Shown piece after piece: positions 19,728-30,857 of a stretch of DNA of 64,000 bases. Origin of the DNA: Plotosus lineatus (Eukaryota; Chordata; Actinopteri; Siluriformes; Plotosidae); contig CM045729.1 in the NCBI GenBank assembly GCA_024760905.1, forward strand, positions 58,603,080 to 58,667,079, in the 5' to 3' direction. The translations under genes and the position numbers were made by a program. The notes beneath the pieces are model-generated. The model did no database searches. It was not told the DNA's origin and was given only the letters and a program-made list of their open reading frames with translations. Every line of letters starts with the position of its first letter. Position 1 is the stretch's first letter.

Positions 19728-20620
19728 ATGGTTACCCCCAAAGAAACCCATGCAGCAATCGTTGCATTGCATTAGAATGGACTCATATGCAAGAAATTGC
19801 TGCTAAGAATATTGCACCTGAAAGAACATTTACTGAATCATAAAAAAACTTCAAGGAGGCATTTTCATCTGCAGCAAAGTAGGCTTCAGGATGTCACAGA
19901 GTGTCCAGCATGCGGCAGGACCGTCCCCTCTTCAGGAGTCAGCTACGGAATCGTGTTGTCCTCAGTTCAAAGCTTGCTCACGACTGGCAGCAGGCAGGTG
20001 TGACTGCATTTGCACGCATAGTAAGGTGAAGACTTTTGAAAAAAGGCCTGGTATCAAGAAGGGCAGCAAAGAAGCCACTTTTCTCCAAGAAAAACATCAA
20101 GTGCAGACCGAAATTCTGCAGGAAGTATGGTGAGTGGCAAGCAGAAGATTGGTGCAAGGTTTTTTCTCTGATGAAACCCCCTTTCGAATATTTGGGACAT
20201 CTGGAAAAGTGGCTGTCAGGAGAAGAAAAGGTGAACGTTACCATGAGTCCTGTGTTGCACCAACAGTGACACATCCTGAGACCGTCCATGCTTGGTGTTG
20301 CGTCTCATCCAAGGGAATGGGCTCACTCACAATCCTGCCCAAAAACTGCCATGAATAAAGAATGGTATCAAAACCCCCTCCAAGAGCAACTCCTCCCAAC
20401 AATCCAGGAGCACTTTGGTGAGGATTTGTGCATTTTTCAACACGATGGAGCACCATGTCATAAGACAAAAGTGATGACGAAGTGGCTAAAAGATCATAAC
20501 ATTGATGTTTTGTATCCATGGCCAGGAAACTCCCCATATCTTAATCCAATTGAAAACCTGTGGTCCATCCTCAAGAAACGGGTGAACAAGCAGAAGCCCA
20601 CAAATTGTTATCAACTTTGA
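19728..20620 (+). pseudogene. Tc1-like transposase, frameshifted
   Basis: Starts MVTPKETHAAIVALH, then a stop; continues in other frames with KKPLFSKKNIKCRPKFCRKY (20036-20269), EIFGTSGKVAVRRRKGERYH-type sequence with the VAPTVTHPETVHAWCCVSSK segment (20134-20358), and a well-kept C-terminal part (20350-20620) LCIFQHDGAPCHKTKVMTKW and WPGNSPYLNPIENLWSILKK. The last part retains the second Asp (QHDGAPCH) and the Glu of NPIENLW from the DDE triad. At least four frame changes are needed to connect the pieces. Confidence 0.85.
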
Positions 20621-20818
20621 GCACTGATAAGGCAAGAATGGACCGCAATAAGTCAGGATGTAGTCCAGAATCTGGACAACGAGAATGGCTGAAGTTTTGA
20701 ATGAGGCTCAACACTGTAAATATTGATTCTTGGTAAAAAAAAAAAACAATGTATTTGCTAATAAAAGTCTAAAACAAATAAAATTTGTCTAATTGTTCTT
20801 GGGCATACCACAAAAACA

Positions 20819-20862
20819 TATGTGTGTGTGTGTGTGTGTGTGTTAGGGGGGGGGGGGGGGGA
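20819..20862. repeat. (TG)n plus poly-G tract
   Basis: A TG run followed by about 16 consecutive G, close to the right inverted repeat of the Tc1-like element. Confidence 0.9.
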
Positions 20863-20942
20863 ATCTGACAAAACCAAGCAACAAAATTTGCCAAAACATA
20901 AAATTTGCATCATTCCCAAAACTTTTGGCCATGACTGCAATT

Positions 20943-22527
20943 GATCATCTGTAAATTGTAAGTGTTGGATGCAAAGCCTAATCTTGTCTATGAGTGTACT
21001 TCCACCTGGGGCTGTTTAGTAGGGCAACTTCCTGTTTGTGCCAGATGCGATCAAGAGGAAGACATGAGTGGTTCTGTGTTCATTGCGCCAACACTCCACT
21101 TGTATTTCATAGAACGCTATCTCATCTCTTTGTTACTGAGTGCCACCTGCTCAGAACCCACAACAATAGCAGAAACTGATGTATAAATCACAGACTAATT
21201 AAACTCATACTAAACACACCTTCAAATCTGTAAATTTAGGACAGTGTCTAGTTAAAACAAAGTAAAACAAGAAAAATTCTCATTCATAAAATTAAAAAAG
21301 TTTAAATCATTTATAATGTTAAAGCTCAGGAAAAGCAGAAGAGAAGTGATCTGCTGGCTGGATTTACTGAAAAAAGTTGCAGGTCAAAGAATTAGCCAAA
21401 TTACTCATAAGCATAAGTTATAAATGAGAATTTTTTAATCTGCAAACTCAAGTACAGCCAATTTTTCAATATTATATTGTACACATTTCTTGCTTTTGGC
21501 CCAGAAAATGATACATTTTTAGTAATTTGGGATAAAGAAAGGCACCTTTATTACATTATAGGTTTGCCTCTTCTCACTAAGGTACTGTGTGTCATGCTGC
21601 TTAGTCACAGAGAAGAAGGTGGATGCAAAGATGCGGAACTAATATGAAAAGGCTTATTAACAAATCAAACAAAGAAATCCAAATCGCATTCCAAATTTTA
21701 TGTTAGAATCAAACCAAATATCAGCGAACAGGCAAACTCACAGCTGGGAAACAGGCAGAGAGAGATCATGTTGAGGTAATATCACCGAAATCAGGAATGA
21801 ATAGGTAAAAACAAGCCATAAAAGGGATCCTAAAATAAAGAAATAAAGGTTTAGCAAGTACTTATCACTAGGACACAATAACAATGCTTCATGACGTGTA
21901 CTCATTTGGGCGAGAGCACATGTATTTCTCATTACATGCTAGTTTGCAAATGCGGTGCGATCACCTGTGCCTAGGCACTGTTTGTTGAACAGTTGAAAAA
22001 CTTGAATAGTGAGAATGTGATCATGAAAAATTTATCTTGATGGAAAGATTATTTATTACCTATACAGCAGAGTTACTGAACTATGGAGGGGGAACACTTG
22101 ATGTTTGAAATAGGTAATGTGATGTCACAGCACTGATCAGTTCTCCAGCCTGATTAGTCAGAAGTGCTGCTGATTAAATGGCTTCTTTGCAATTGTCTGG
22201 AGTGGGTGTGTGTGGGTGCTTGAGTGTCCCTATTAAGGTCATGACATTTTTGCAACCCCATATTTCTGCATTGTAAATCGATGAACTTTTATTCAACAGT
22301 AATGAAAAAAGCTTTGCTTTGTTTTAGCTCTTCAGAAATGTCACCTCAAATTGAAAATTCAATTTTACTATGTACGCAATACGGGTAAAAAAAAAAAAAA
22401 AAAAATCAAAACAATTCTGCTTTGTTTTTCAATTTGGTAATGATGTAATCAGATAGTACTTATGAGTTTTTAATGCATTTGACAGTTTATAGCTCATAGC
22501 ATAACACTCAAACTTACAAATACATAA
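20943..22527. other. no recognisable feature
   Basis: AT-rich sequence with a short poly-A at about 22386. No frame with family motifs was found on either strand. Confidence 0.55.
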
Positions 22528-22540
22528 ACAATTGAAAACT
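22528..22540. repeat. target-site duplication of the Rex3-like element
   Basis: ACAATTGAAAACT, repeated exactly at 24060-24072. Confidence 0.93.
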
Positions 22541-24059
22541 CATCATCATCATCATCTTCTTCCGCTTAGTCCAGGGTCGGGTCGCGGGGGCAGCATCCTA
22601 AGCAAAGAGGTCCAGACGTCCCTCTCCCGAGCCACTTCCTCCAACTCTCCCGGGGGGACACCGAGGCGGTCCCAGACAAGCCGAGAGACATAGTCCCTCC
22701 AGCGTGTTCTAGGTCGACCCCGGGGTCTCTTCCCGGTTGGACATGTCTGAAACACCACACCAGGGAGGCGTCCGGGGGGCATTCTGACCAGATGCCCGAG
22801 CCACCTCAACTGGCCCCTCTCAATGTGGAGGAGCAGCGGATCTACTCCGAGCTCTCCCCGGATGGCGGAGCTTCTCACCTTATCTCTAAGGGAGAACCCC
22901 GCCACCCGGCGAAGAAAGCTCATTTCAGCTGCTTGTATCCGTGCTCTTGTTCTTTCGGTCATTACCCAAAGCTCGTGACCATAGGTGAGGGTTGGAACGT
23001 AGATCGACTGGTAAATTGAGAGCTTCGCCTTGCGGCTCAGCTCCTTCTTCACCACGACGGACTGGTACAGGCACCGCTTAACAGCAGAGGCTGCAGCGAT
23101 CCGTCTGTCGATCTCTCGCTCCATCCTTCCCTCACTCGTAAACAAGACCCCAAGATACTTAAACTCCTCCACTTGGAGCAGGACCTCATCCCCGACCCGG
23201 AGGGTGCATTCCACCATTGTCCGACTGAGAACCATGGGCTCGGACTTGGAGGTACTGATCTTCATCCCGGCTGCTTCGCACTCAGCTGTGAATCGCTCCA
23301 ATGAGAGCTGGAGGGCCCGACTTGATGAAGCCAAAAGGACAACATCATCTGCAAAAAGCAGAGACGATATCCGATGGCCACCAAACCAGAACCCCTCATC
23401 GCCTCGACTGCACCTAGAAATTCTGTCCATAAAAATTATGAACAGAATAGGTGACAAAGGACAGCCTTGGCGGACTCCAACTCCCACTGGAAACAAATCT
23501 GACCTGCGGTTACCAATACGGACCAAACTCTGGCTCCGGTGATACAGCGACTGAATAGCTCGTAGCAACGGATCCGGAACACCGTACTCTCGGAGCACGC
23601 CCCACAAGATCGCCTGAATCGCCACCTTATCGTGGTTGAGGGGTTTGCGTGATCTAATGATCCTAGGAACTATGTTGTCAGGGGCAAATGCCCCTGGTAG
23701 GGTCACCCAAGGCAAACAGGTTCGGGGTGAAGGTCCAGACGAAGTGCGATTCAAAAAACCCCTATGACACATGAGAGAGCACAGGAAGCAGTCTCCCTTG
23801 CCCGGACTCGGGTCACCGGGGTTCCCTCCTGGAGCCAGGCCCAGGGGAGGGGCTCGAAGGGGAAGCTTATGCCCATGGAGCCTGGCCAGGCCTAGCCCGA
23901 AAAGGAGACATGGGTCCGCCCTCTGGCTCTGGTGGACCCACCACCCGTGGGAGGAGTTTTAGGGGTCGGATGCAGTGTGAGTTGGCTGGCAGCCAAAGGC
24001 ATGGGTTCTGTCGGACCGATTCTCGGCTACTTACTCTGACCCTCGGGACATGGAATTTC
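22541..24059 (-). mobile_element. Rex3-like (RTE-clade) LINE, internally deleted
   Basis: Bracketed by an exact 13-bp duplication. The 3' end (left) is CCCCGCGACCCGACCCTGG followed by GGAAGAAGATGATGATG, a (GAT)n tail. The RT box around 23445-23465 (plus strand GGTGACAAAGGACAGCC) closely resembles the conserved site used to recognise Rex3. The element is GC-rich, unlike its flanks, and has few disruptions. The endonuclease and first RT motifs are missing: a 5' leader block (about 23650-24059) is joined to RT beginning at ILWGVLREYGV. Name assigned from memory of the family; moderately sure. Confidence 0.8.
22552..23772 (-). pseudogene. Rex3-like reverse transcriptase, N-terminally deleted
   Basis: A 406-codon open frame, although its first 50 or so residues are leader translated in frame and not RT. 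RT motifs follow: AILWGVLREYGVPDPLLRAI, VGVRQGCPLSPILFIIFMDR, ISSLLFADDVVLLASSS (intact F-A-D-D), STSKSEPMVLSR, VEEFKYLGVLFTSEGRMERE, then the C-terminal TYGHELWVMTERTRARIQAA, RLPGVVFQTCPTGKRP and LLRMLPPRPDPGLSGRR. The catalytic Asp pair is intact, but fingers motifs and endonuclease are absent. It keeps an unbroken frame over about 370 codons, so it is relatively young. Confidence 0.85.
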
Positions 24060-24183
24060 ACAATTGAAAACTTTCATATAAAAATAGAAACGTGCATCTT
24101 ATTATTAAAAATTATAATAGCTTTATAAAGAAAAAAAAGAATGTGGAATATCTCACATAATTAGTGTATATAATATACAATTA

Positions 24184-24661
24184 CAGGGACCCCTCACTTT
24201 CCGAGGTTAATGGGGACCCTCCCCCGCGACCATTGATTTCCATGAAGTAGGATTGACCCCCCCTGACTGACGTAGATGTACATGTATATGTGTATATAAT
24301 ATCAAAAAATACATATTCAATTCCATAAATGTTTATAATAACAATTAACTATTCAAAAAAAATGCATAAGATGCAAACATATTATAAATACACACACATA
24401 CAGATGCGCGCCTGCACACACTTAGATTCGCACCTCGCATAAAAATGTAAGTAGTTTTGATGGGTTGTTGTTTAGTTTTTGTTTGTTTGGTTTTTTTTGC
24501 ATAATTGGCCTTGTTTTGTGGCATTTTCCTTAACTGTTCCCCAGTATTTTCCCTTATTTTCCCTAATTTCCTTATTTTTGAATTTTTTGGTGAATAGATT
24601 TTTAAAAACCCAAGATGCACTGAAGTTGCAGAAACTGAAGCATGAAGTAACGAGGAATCAG
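24184..24661 (+). mobile_element. pogo/Tigger-like non-autonomous element, copy 1
   Basis: Left end CAGGGACCCCTCACTTTCCG preceded by TA; right end reads CTGATTCCTCGTTACTTC on the minus strand, followed by TG (probably a decayed TA). Interior block GCATAATTGGCCTTGTTTTG matches, in opposite orientation, the element at 39165-39956. No coding capacity. The TA target and CAG-type terminus suggest the pogo/Tigger group. Confidence 0.68.
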
Positions 24662-26580
24662 TGATTTGTTTTGGAAGATAAAATGAATCCAAACTGAACT
24701 CGTTTTTGCAGACATCTTAAACGTCATCTGCATTGTAGATTTTTGAATAATCCAATGATTTGCTCATTTGTAAGAGATGAATCTACAGATTTCGACTAGT
24801 GAGTTTCTTTAGAAAAATAAACACCAAAAAAACCAACAAAATTATTGCTCAAAAATGTAGCTTTGATCTCACACTAATATAGTCACACAAAATGCATATC
24901 ATAAGTTTTCAGAAAGTTGTAGAAGTTTCCATAAATTTGTAGAGGGCTTAAAAATTTCTCGACAGTTCCAGAAAGTCATAGTACTAAAATCGTTATATAT
25001 GATTTTTGAAATTTCATGGTGTGGTGGAATTTTAAAAAAATTAACAAAAAAATGATTATACAGGAAGTCAATTATTTCACAAAAAAGTCAAAAAGTCATA
25101 GATGGTGATGGGAAGGGTGATGGCGGTGGTGGTAGTGCTATGTTTGTACTACAATTACATTCGTGTGAAAGTTATGCTTTGCCATCTCTGTTTTTCAGCC
25201 ACATCACAACCTTTCAACTAAACAATAACATAATGAAAAACAACAAATTTGTCTGACACAAATCAGTTTGTATTAAAACAGGTAGTCTGAGTTATTACAT
25301 CAATGCAAATTTTTAAAAAGCGAACTGAAGCAGCTAGTTCTCTTACTGTAGTCCTTTAACCAGTCTGAGTCTGTTCAATATAAAACACAATATGTATGTT
25401 AAAAAAAAAAAAAATTCCAGGGTACTGCAGCAGTAAGTCAAATTTCTGTTTTATGCATACTGTAAGGAAGATAACAAATGCAAGTATGAGAAATTAACTA
25501 TGTCAAGTTCATTTCAAAACTGAGGGTGTTCACATTTCCTCACCTCTCTTCAATTACACAAGTGTTCTCTTAATGCTTTGGAAGCTAATGGAATTGTTAG
25601 GATGAAGATGATGAATGAATGTATGCAAAGAAAGACAGATTGGGTATGTAATTACCACTGTTCTGGGATTTACTTGAAGAAGTGGCTTCAAGAAACCATA
25701 GCAACACCATCCGTCACATGGCAGACCGCCAATAGAAATTGGACCTCTTTCCATTCTAATATCTCATCTGGTGCACTTTTATACTGAAGACATTTTTAAC
25801 TGCACTGTTTCTGCAAAAGTCATATATTAACTCATATATCTCATAAATGAACTTGACTGATTCAGTTTTATTAATCCACTTTACATGATTTATCATACAA
25901 AATTTACATTCTGAGTATTGCTGTACCTTCAAGCCCCTCTTTGTTCAATATAATTTGTTCAGCTAAGGCTATGGATGGTAATGAATTGGGGAGGTTAGTG
26001 GGAAGGTTGACATTAAGTGGAGAGGACAGCTTGCCTTTACTCTGATCTGTGCAAGTATGCAGATGCTCTCCTCTCTCATTAGTGCTGCTGCAGCCCACAG
26101 ATGCTTCTACTCTTTCACTCAAGGGTTGTACATCAATACAAGTAATGACTGACACTGTGACCTGAAACACCAAACCTGATGCCAGTCATTCTAATATGTC
26201 AGAAAATGTGAAACCATATTATCCAGCTTGGCAAATAACACATGGGAAAATGTGATTAAATTTGATCGTCAAGTGAAAGTTGGTCGTGTCAACAACTTTC
26301 ACCATGTTTGCTCTATCTTTCCTTTGAAAACAATTCAGTGAAAAAAACTCTTATAAAAAATAATTTCTTTCCAGGCTACAATAAATAGTCCTTATTCACA
26401 ATTACCACGTCATTAACTAATCAATAATTCATTAATCATTAAGAGATACTAGGCCTGTGAGTGTAAGTAAACAGGAAATCAAAATAATCTTGTTTATGTC
26501 TGGCATCTACTCTATCCATCCATTATCTATAATGCATATCTGCCAGGCTTGTGAAAGCCAATAACAGTAGACTGGATTTT
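24662..26580. other. no recognisable feature
   Basis: AT-rich non-coding sequence with short homopolymers (25399) and a GGTGGT-rich patch at 25105-25140. Open frames here lack any family motif. Confidence 0.5.
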
Positions 26581-26583
26581 TTT

Positions 26584-26683
26584 TTTTTTTTTTGATATAC
26601 TGTATTAATCCGATAAGGGAATTTATTTCCTCTGCATTTAACCCAACCAAAGTGAGCACAAACACATGGAAATAGTGAGCACA

Positions 26684-26775
<92 letters not shown>

Positions 26776-26815
26776 GCGCACCTGGGGAATAAAATGCAGC
26801 ATACACTCTGAACAT
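26584..26815 (-). mobile_element. SINE family E fragment with (CA)n
   Basis: On the minus strand the tail reads GTGCTCACTTTGGTTGGG, TTAAATGCAGAGGAAATAAA and ends in a T-rich run. The same tail is found at 42963-43060. A (CA)n tract of about 43 units (26687-26772) lies where the second copy also has one. Confidence 0.65.
26687..26772. repeat. (CA)n microsatellite
   Basis: Uninterrupted CA run inside the family E repeat. Confidence 0.95.
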
Positions 26816-26829
26816 ATAACCAAGCTACT

Positions 26830-27080
26830 GCAGGGCTAATATACTCTAACCATCATTCATACTAGCACTTGACATGTGATCAAAATTGAGTAGCCAGTTG
26901 ACTTAATCCACATGTCTTTTTACTGCTGGATAAAACCTGAATGCAAGGAGGAAACCCACTCAAGCATGGGAAGAACATACAAACTTGGAAAACATACAAA
27001 ATCCATGAGACTTGAGCCCAAGGCCTTCGTGCTGGAGAATGACATTGCTAACACCTGAGCTACCATACCACTATCCTTGA
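26830..27080 (-). mobile_element. SINE family A, degenerate
   Basis: Read on the minus strand: GTGGTATGGTAGCTCAGGTG, then AAGTTTGTATGTTCTTCCC and GAGTGGGTTTCCTCCTTGCA. These correspond in order to the head, TTTGCATGTTCTTCCC and GGGTTTCCTCC blocks of family A (39690-39850). Confidence 0.65.
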
Positions 27081-27189
27081 CATTTATTTGTCAAAGAATA
27101 TGTTATAATCATGATGTGTATACAAATAAATTTAACCCATTTCACTTTCAGTTTATAAGTCAGATTTGGCATTTCTTGATTGACAGTTG

Positions 27190-27550
27190 GATTTTCACAG
27201 GGTAATTTGTGATCATTCATCCACAAAGGCTTGATTAAGGCCAGACACTGATTTCAGGCAGAGGCACTTGACATTCTAGTTTATCTCAAACGTGTTCAAT
27301 GGGGTTGAGGTCAATGCTTTGTGCAAGTAACCCATGCCCTTCCACTACAACCTTTACAAGACATATCTTCACAAAGCTCACTGTGTGGGCAGTTGGACTG
27401 TCATGCTAGAACAGGTTTGAACTTCTTGGTTCGACTGAAGGGAAATTTTCACTCATTGGCAGACAAGGACTTTCTGCACAAATTTTTGTTTTCATTTTTA
27501 TGGCACCAACTAAAGAATCTACATTCATTAATATACACTGTGGGATGGGT
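27190..27550 (-). pseudogene. Tc1-like transposase fragment
   Basis: On the minus strand, sequence corresponding to F-Q-H-D-S is followed by PTAHT and FVKICLVK, then QSIDLNPIEHV, a stop, and DKLEC. This is the Q-H-D...D-L-N-P-I-E-H-L-W-D-E-L-E region of fish Tc1-like transposases, keeping both the second Asp and the Glu, although with a stop at the conserved Trp. Upstream parts and the inverted ends are not recognisable. Confidence 0.65.
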
Positions 27551-27807
27551 GTGTCTTTGAGAGTTTTGGGTATCTATTTATTTTTAAGGGATTCCTATGT
27601 TTATTTATTAAGCATTTATTAATCTTACCATAACCGTTAGGGTTTTACAGAGGAAAATCACAGGTAAACATTCCAAAATTTCTTGAAATGTTTTTTAGGG
27701 GATTTTTGATCTCAGTACCTCAATTAATAAATGAATTAATCAAAGGCTACCATTCGTCCTGATTTTTATGCCTTCTAAGACATGAAATGCCCACGACTAT
27801 TATATTA

Positions 27808-27890
<83 letters not shown>
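27808..27890. repeat. (TTA)n microsatellite
   Basis: About 27 TTA units. The region 27551-28145 around it has no other feature. Confidence 0.95.
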
Positions 27891-27894
<4 letters not shown>

Positions 27895-28374
27895 GCAATT
27901 TTATTTTGGGAGTTGTCAAAAAGCTGACATGCACACAGTGCAATTTTAGTATACATCTCTTATGAAATCCTGAAGGAATTTTTAAGAATTTTGGATTTGT
28001 TGACACTGGCCCCTAGTTAAGGATTGATATATTTCAGTTTATCACATTATTCCTCTCAGTAAGGTTTTCAAATGACCAGCCTCCTTTGTTGAGCAAAGCA
28101 GTTAAGAAACATTAATGATTTAATGACAAAAATAGGGAAATATAATATATCCATTACGATCCATTCCAGCGCCTTTTTCGTAATGTAAAACTCGTGATTT
28201 GTTCCAAGGCTCCCAATACTACCCCATAAACCCTTTAAAAATTATAAAAGCATACTTTTTAAGACCTCCTTCTGCTTCAATATCGTACCGATGGTAGGTG
28301 GGTTTGGCCATATTCCTTTGCGATATCACTCGAGCCCATTTCTTTTTCTCACTCGCACCGGAAATTACACCCGC

Positions 28375-28377
<3 letters not shown>

Positions 28378-28450
<73 letters not shown>
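28378..28450. repeat. (GT)n microsatellite
   Basis: About 35 GT units flanked by CGCGCACGTG and GCGCGTG, giving an alternating purine-pyrimidine run. Confidence 0.95.
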
Positions 28451-28451
<1 letters not shown>

Positions 28452-28611
28452 TGTATTGACCATGCAGAGTTATAATCTTACAAATGTTTATGGAAGGTTA
28501 AAAGCCTGAGTCAAGAAATAAAGCATGAAACAACAGTAACTCTGTCCTTTACAACAAAAAGCATTATGGTCGATTCAGCTGCATAATAGCCAATGGGAGG
28601 CCAGCGGGGCG

Positions 28612-28725
28612 GAATGTTTGAACGTCTTTGATGGGAAAGCAGCTCGTGCACTGTTTGAATGTTTGAAAGGTGCGTTTGAATGTTTGAATGGCGCGTTATA
28701 ATGTTTGAATGGTGCGTTTGAATTT
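28612..28725. repeat. TTTGAATG-type short tandem units
   Basis: The phrase GTTTGAATG(T/G) recurs about six times with short spacers (GGTGCG, GGCGCG). It lies within the pogo-like element. Confidence 0.7.
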
Positions 28726-29387
28726 TTAAGTTGCCGCTTTCGTAACGTGAACTCGTTTCGTATCCAGAGACAAAAATTTTAGGAAAATGCGTTTTATAAC
28801 CTGAATTTTTTGTTTGGTGAGACTTTTGTAAAGTGAGGTACCACTGTAGATATAGACTCCGATCTCATAGCTGTAGTAGTTTCGACCAGTCATAGAAGAG
28901 CATAGTGCAAAACATGAACAAACAAAGCAACAAATTAAACAAATTAAAATGAAAAAAGAAACAATTTGACTCTGAGGACTCCACGACATCGCCTTCTAGG
29001 CAGCGCCATCCTGAAGACGTCATGTTCAATGTAAAAGGAAATGAAGCGTAATAAAGTTTATCCTTTTGGTATCATTTGTTAAACATGCTACAGAACATAA
29101 AATCTCACGCACAAACATTCTAAACATTAACTTAAGTACTGTACTGGAATAATAATTGAAAAAGACTTTAATACGAGTGCTTTACAACAGTATATGCTGT
29201 ATAATACAGTAAAAATTTAAGTTTTCTTAATCATTACTACATTTTACTACACTAATACTGTATTAATGAATAAGACTGTCTATAGAATGTGTTGAAGAAG
29301 CATATTTTAGCGCATGTAATAGATACACAGTATTTTACTTACGATTGCTCATTCGCGCATAAACTCCCGCGAATATCAAGGGCATAT

Positions 29388-29391
<4 letters not shown>

Positions 29392-29477
<86 letters not shown>
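29392..29477. repeat. (TA)n microsatellite
   Basis: About 40 TA units immediately next to the 3' end of RTE copy 4; the insertion probably landed in or beside it. Confidence 0.95.
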
Positions 29478-29481
<4 letters not shown>

Positions 29482-29509
29482 TTTTATATTTTCCTTTTGG
29501 CTTTTCCCT

Positions 29510-30788
29510 TCAGGGGTCGCCACAGCATACCATCCGCCTCCATCGCACCCTATTCTCTGCATCTTCTACTCTTACTCCAACTACCTTCATGTCCTCCTTC
29601 ACCACATCCATAAATCTTCTCTTTGGTCTTCCTCTTGGCCTTCTGCCTGGTAGTTCCAACCTCAGCATCCTACTACCAATATACTCACTATCCCTCCTCT
29701 GTACATGTCCAAACCATCTCAATCTAGCCTCTCTGACTTTGTCTCTAAGACCGCTAACATGTGCTGTCCCTCTGGTGTACTCATTCCTGATCCTATCCAT
29801 CCTCGTTACTCCCAAAGAGAACCTCAACAGTTTCATCTCTGCTACCTCCAGCTCTGCCTCCTGTCTTTTCCCCAGGGCCACTGTTTCTAAACCATACAAC
29901 ATCGCTGGCCTCATCACCGTTTTGTACACTTTTCCTTTCATTCTCGCCGATACCGTCCTATCACACCTCACGCTGGATACTTTTCTCCAACCATTCCAAC
30001 CTGCCTGCACACGCTTCTTCACATCTTTTCCACACTCTCCATTGCTCTGGATTGTTGAGCCTAAGTACTTAAAATCCTCCACCTTCTTTATCTCTGCTCC
30101 CTGTAACCTCAGCGTTCCTCTTGGGTCCTTCTGTTTTACTGAGGCGAACCTTCATTCCCCTCCTTTCCAGGGCATACCTCCACCTCTCCCGATTTTCCTG
30201 CACTTGTTCTCTGCTCTTACTACAGATCACAATGTCATCCGCAAACATCATAGTCCATGGAGATTCTTGTCTAACCTCGTCTGTCAGCCTGTCCATCTCC
30301 ATAGCAAACAAGAAGGGGCTCAGAGCTGACCCTTGATGCAGTCCAACCTCCACCTTGAATTCTTCTGTCACACCGACAGCACACCTCACCACTGTCTTAC
30401 ATCTCTCATACATGTCCTGCACCACTCTAACATACTTCTCTGCCACTCCAGACTTCCTCATGCAATACCACAGTTCTTCTCTCAGCACCCTGTCATATGC
30501 TTTCTCCAGGTCCACAAAGGCACAATGAAGCTTCCTCTGACCTTCTCTGTACTTCTCTATTAACATCCTCATAGCATACACTGCATCTGTGGTGCTCATT
30601 CTTGCCATGAAACAAAACTGTTGTTCACAAATGCTGACCTCTGCCCTTAGTCGAGCTTCCACTACTCTTTCCCATAACTTCATTGTATGGCTCATCAACT
30701 TTATCCCTCTGTAGTTGCCACAACTCTGTACGTCTCCCTTGTTCTTAAAATTGGGCACCATCACACTTCGCTGCCATTCCTCCGGCAT
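29510..30788 (-). pseudogene. RTE copy 4 reverse transcriptase and C-terminal part
   Basis: Two overlapping frames. 30069-30788 reads MPEEWQRSVMVPNFKNKGDV, GNYRGIKLMSHTMKLWERVV, CAFVDLEKAYDRV, VGLHQGSALSPFLFAME and MMFADDIVICSKS (catalytic F-A-D-D intact). 29510-30082 then continues FKYLGSTIQSNGECGKDV, GLETVALGKRQEAELEVA and RLRWFGHVQRRDSEYIGSRM to CCGDP. A 15-residue loss (the KTEYMCVNDKDPRG segment) occurs at the junction. Confidence 0.88.
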
Positions 30789-30857
30789 CCTCTCACTCGC
30801 TAAGACCTTGTTGAATGTTCTTGTCAGAAAATGTACTGCTACCTCTCCTAGACACTT

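Larger units (their letters stand above)
19323..20942 (+). mobile_element. Tc1-like DNA transposon with both terminal inverted repeats
   Basis: The left end (19331 on: GTGCCAGAAGTTTTGGCAG, GCAAATTTTGTTGCTTC) and the reverse complement of the right end (20942 back: TCATGGCCAAAAGTTTTGG, GCAAATTTTGTTGCTTGG) match over about 75 bases. The interior holds a broken Tc1-type transposase. Length about 1.6 kb is normal for an autonomous Tc1-like element. The transposase carries several stops and indels, so the copy is dead. Confidence 0.88.
28150..28846 (-). mobile_element. pogo-like non-autonomous element with (GT)n inside
   Basis: The right end, read on the minus strand, is CAGTGGTACCTCACTTTAC with TA just outside (28847-28848). 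Mirrored subterminal motifs occur at the left (ATCCATTCC, TTTTTCGTAATGTAAAACTC) but the first 15 bases or so of the left terminus are missing or decayed. Interior contains (GT)n at 28378-28450 and repeated TTTGAATG units (28612-28725). No transposase. Confidence 0.6.

Noticed and set aside
27747..28006. Poly-Asn and poly-Ile frames
   Set aside because: Translations of the (TTA)n microsatellite at 27808-27890.
29289..30329. 346-codon plus-strand frame
   Set aside because: Its middle is a (TA)n tract and the rest is antisense to RTE copy 4.
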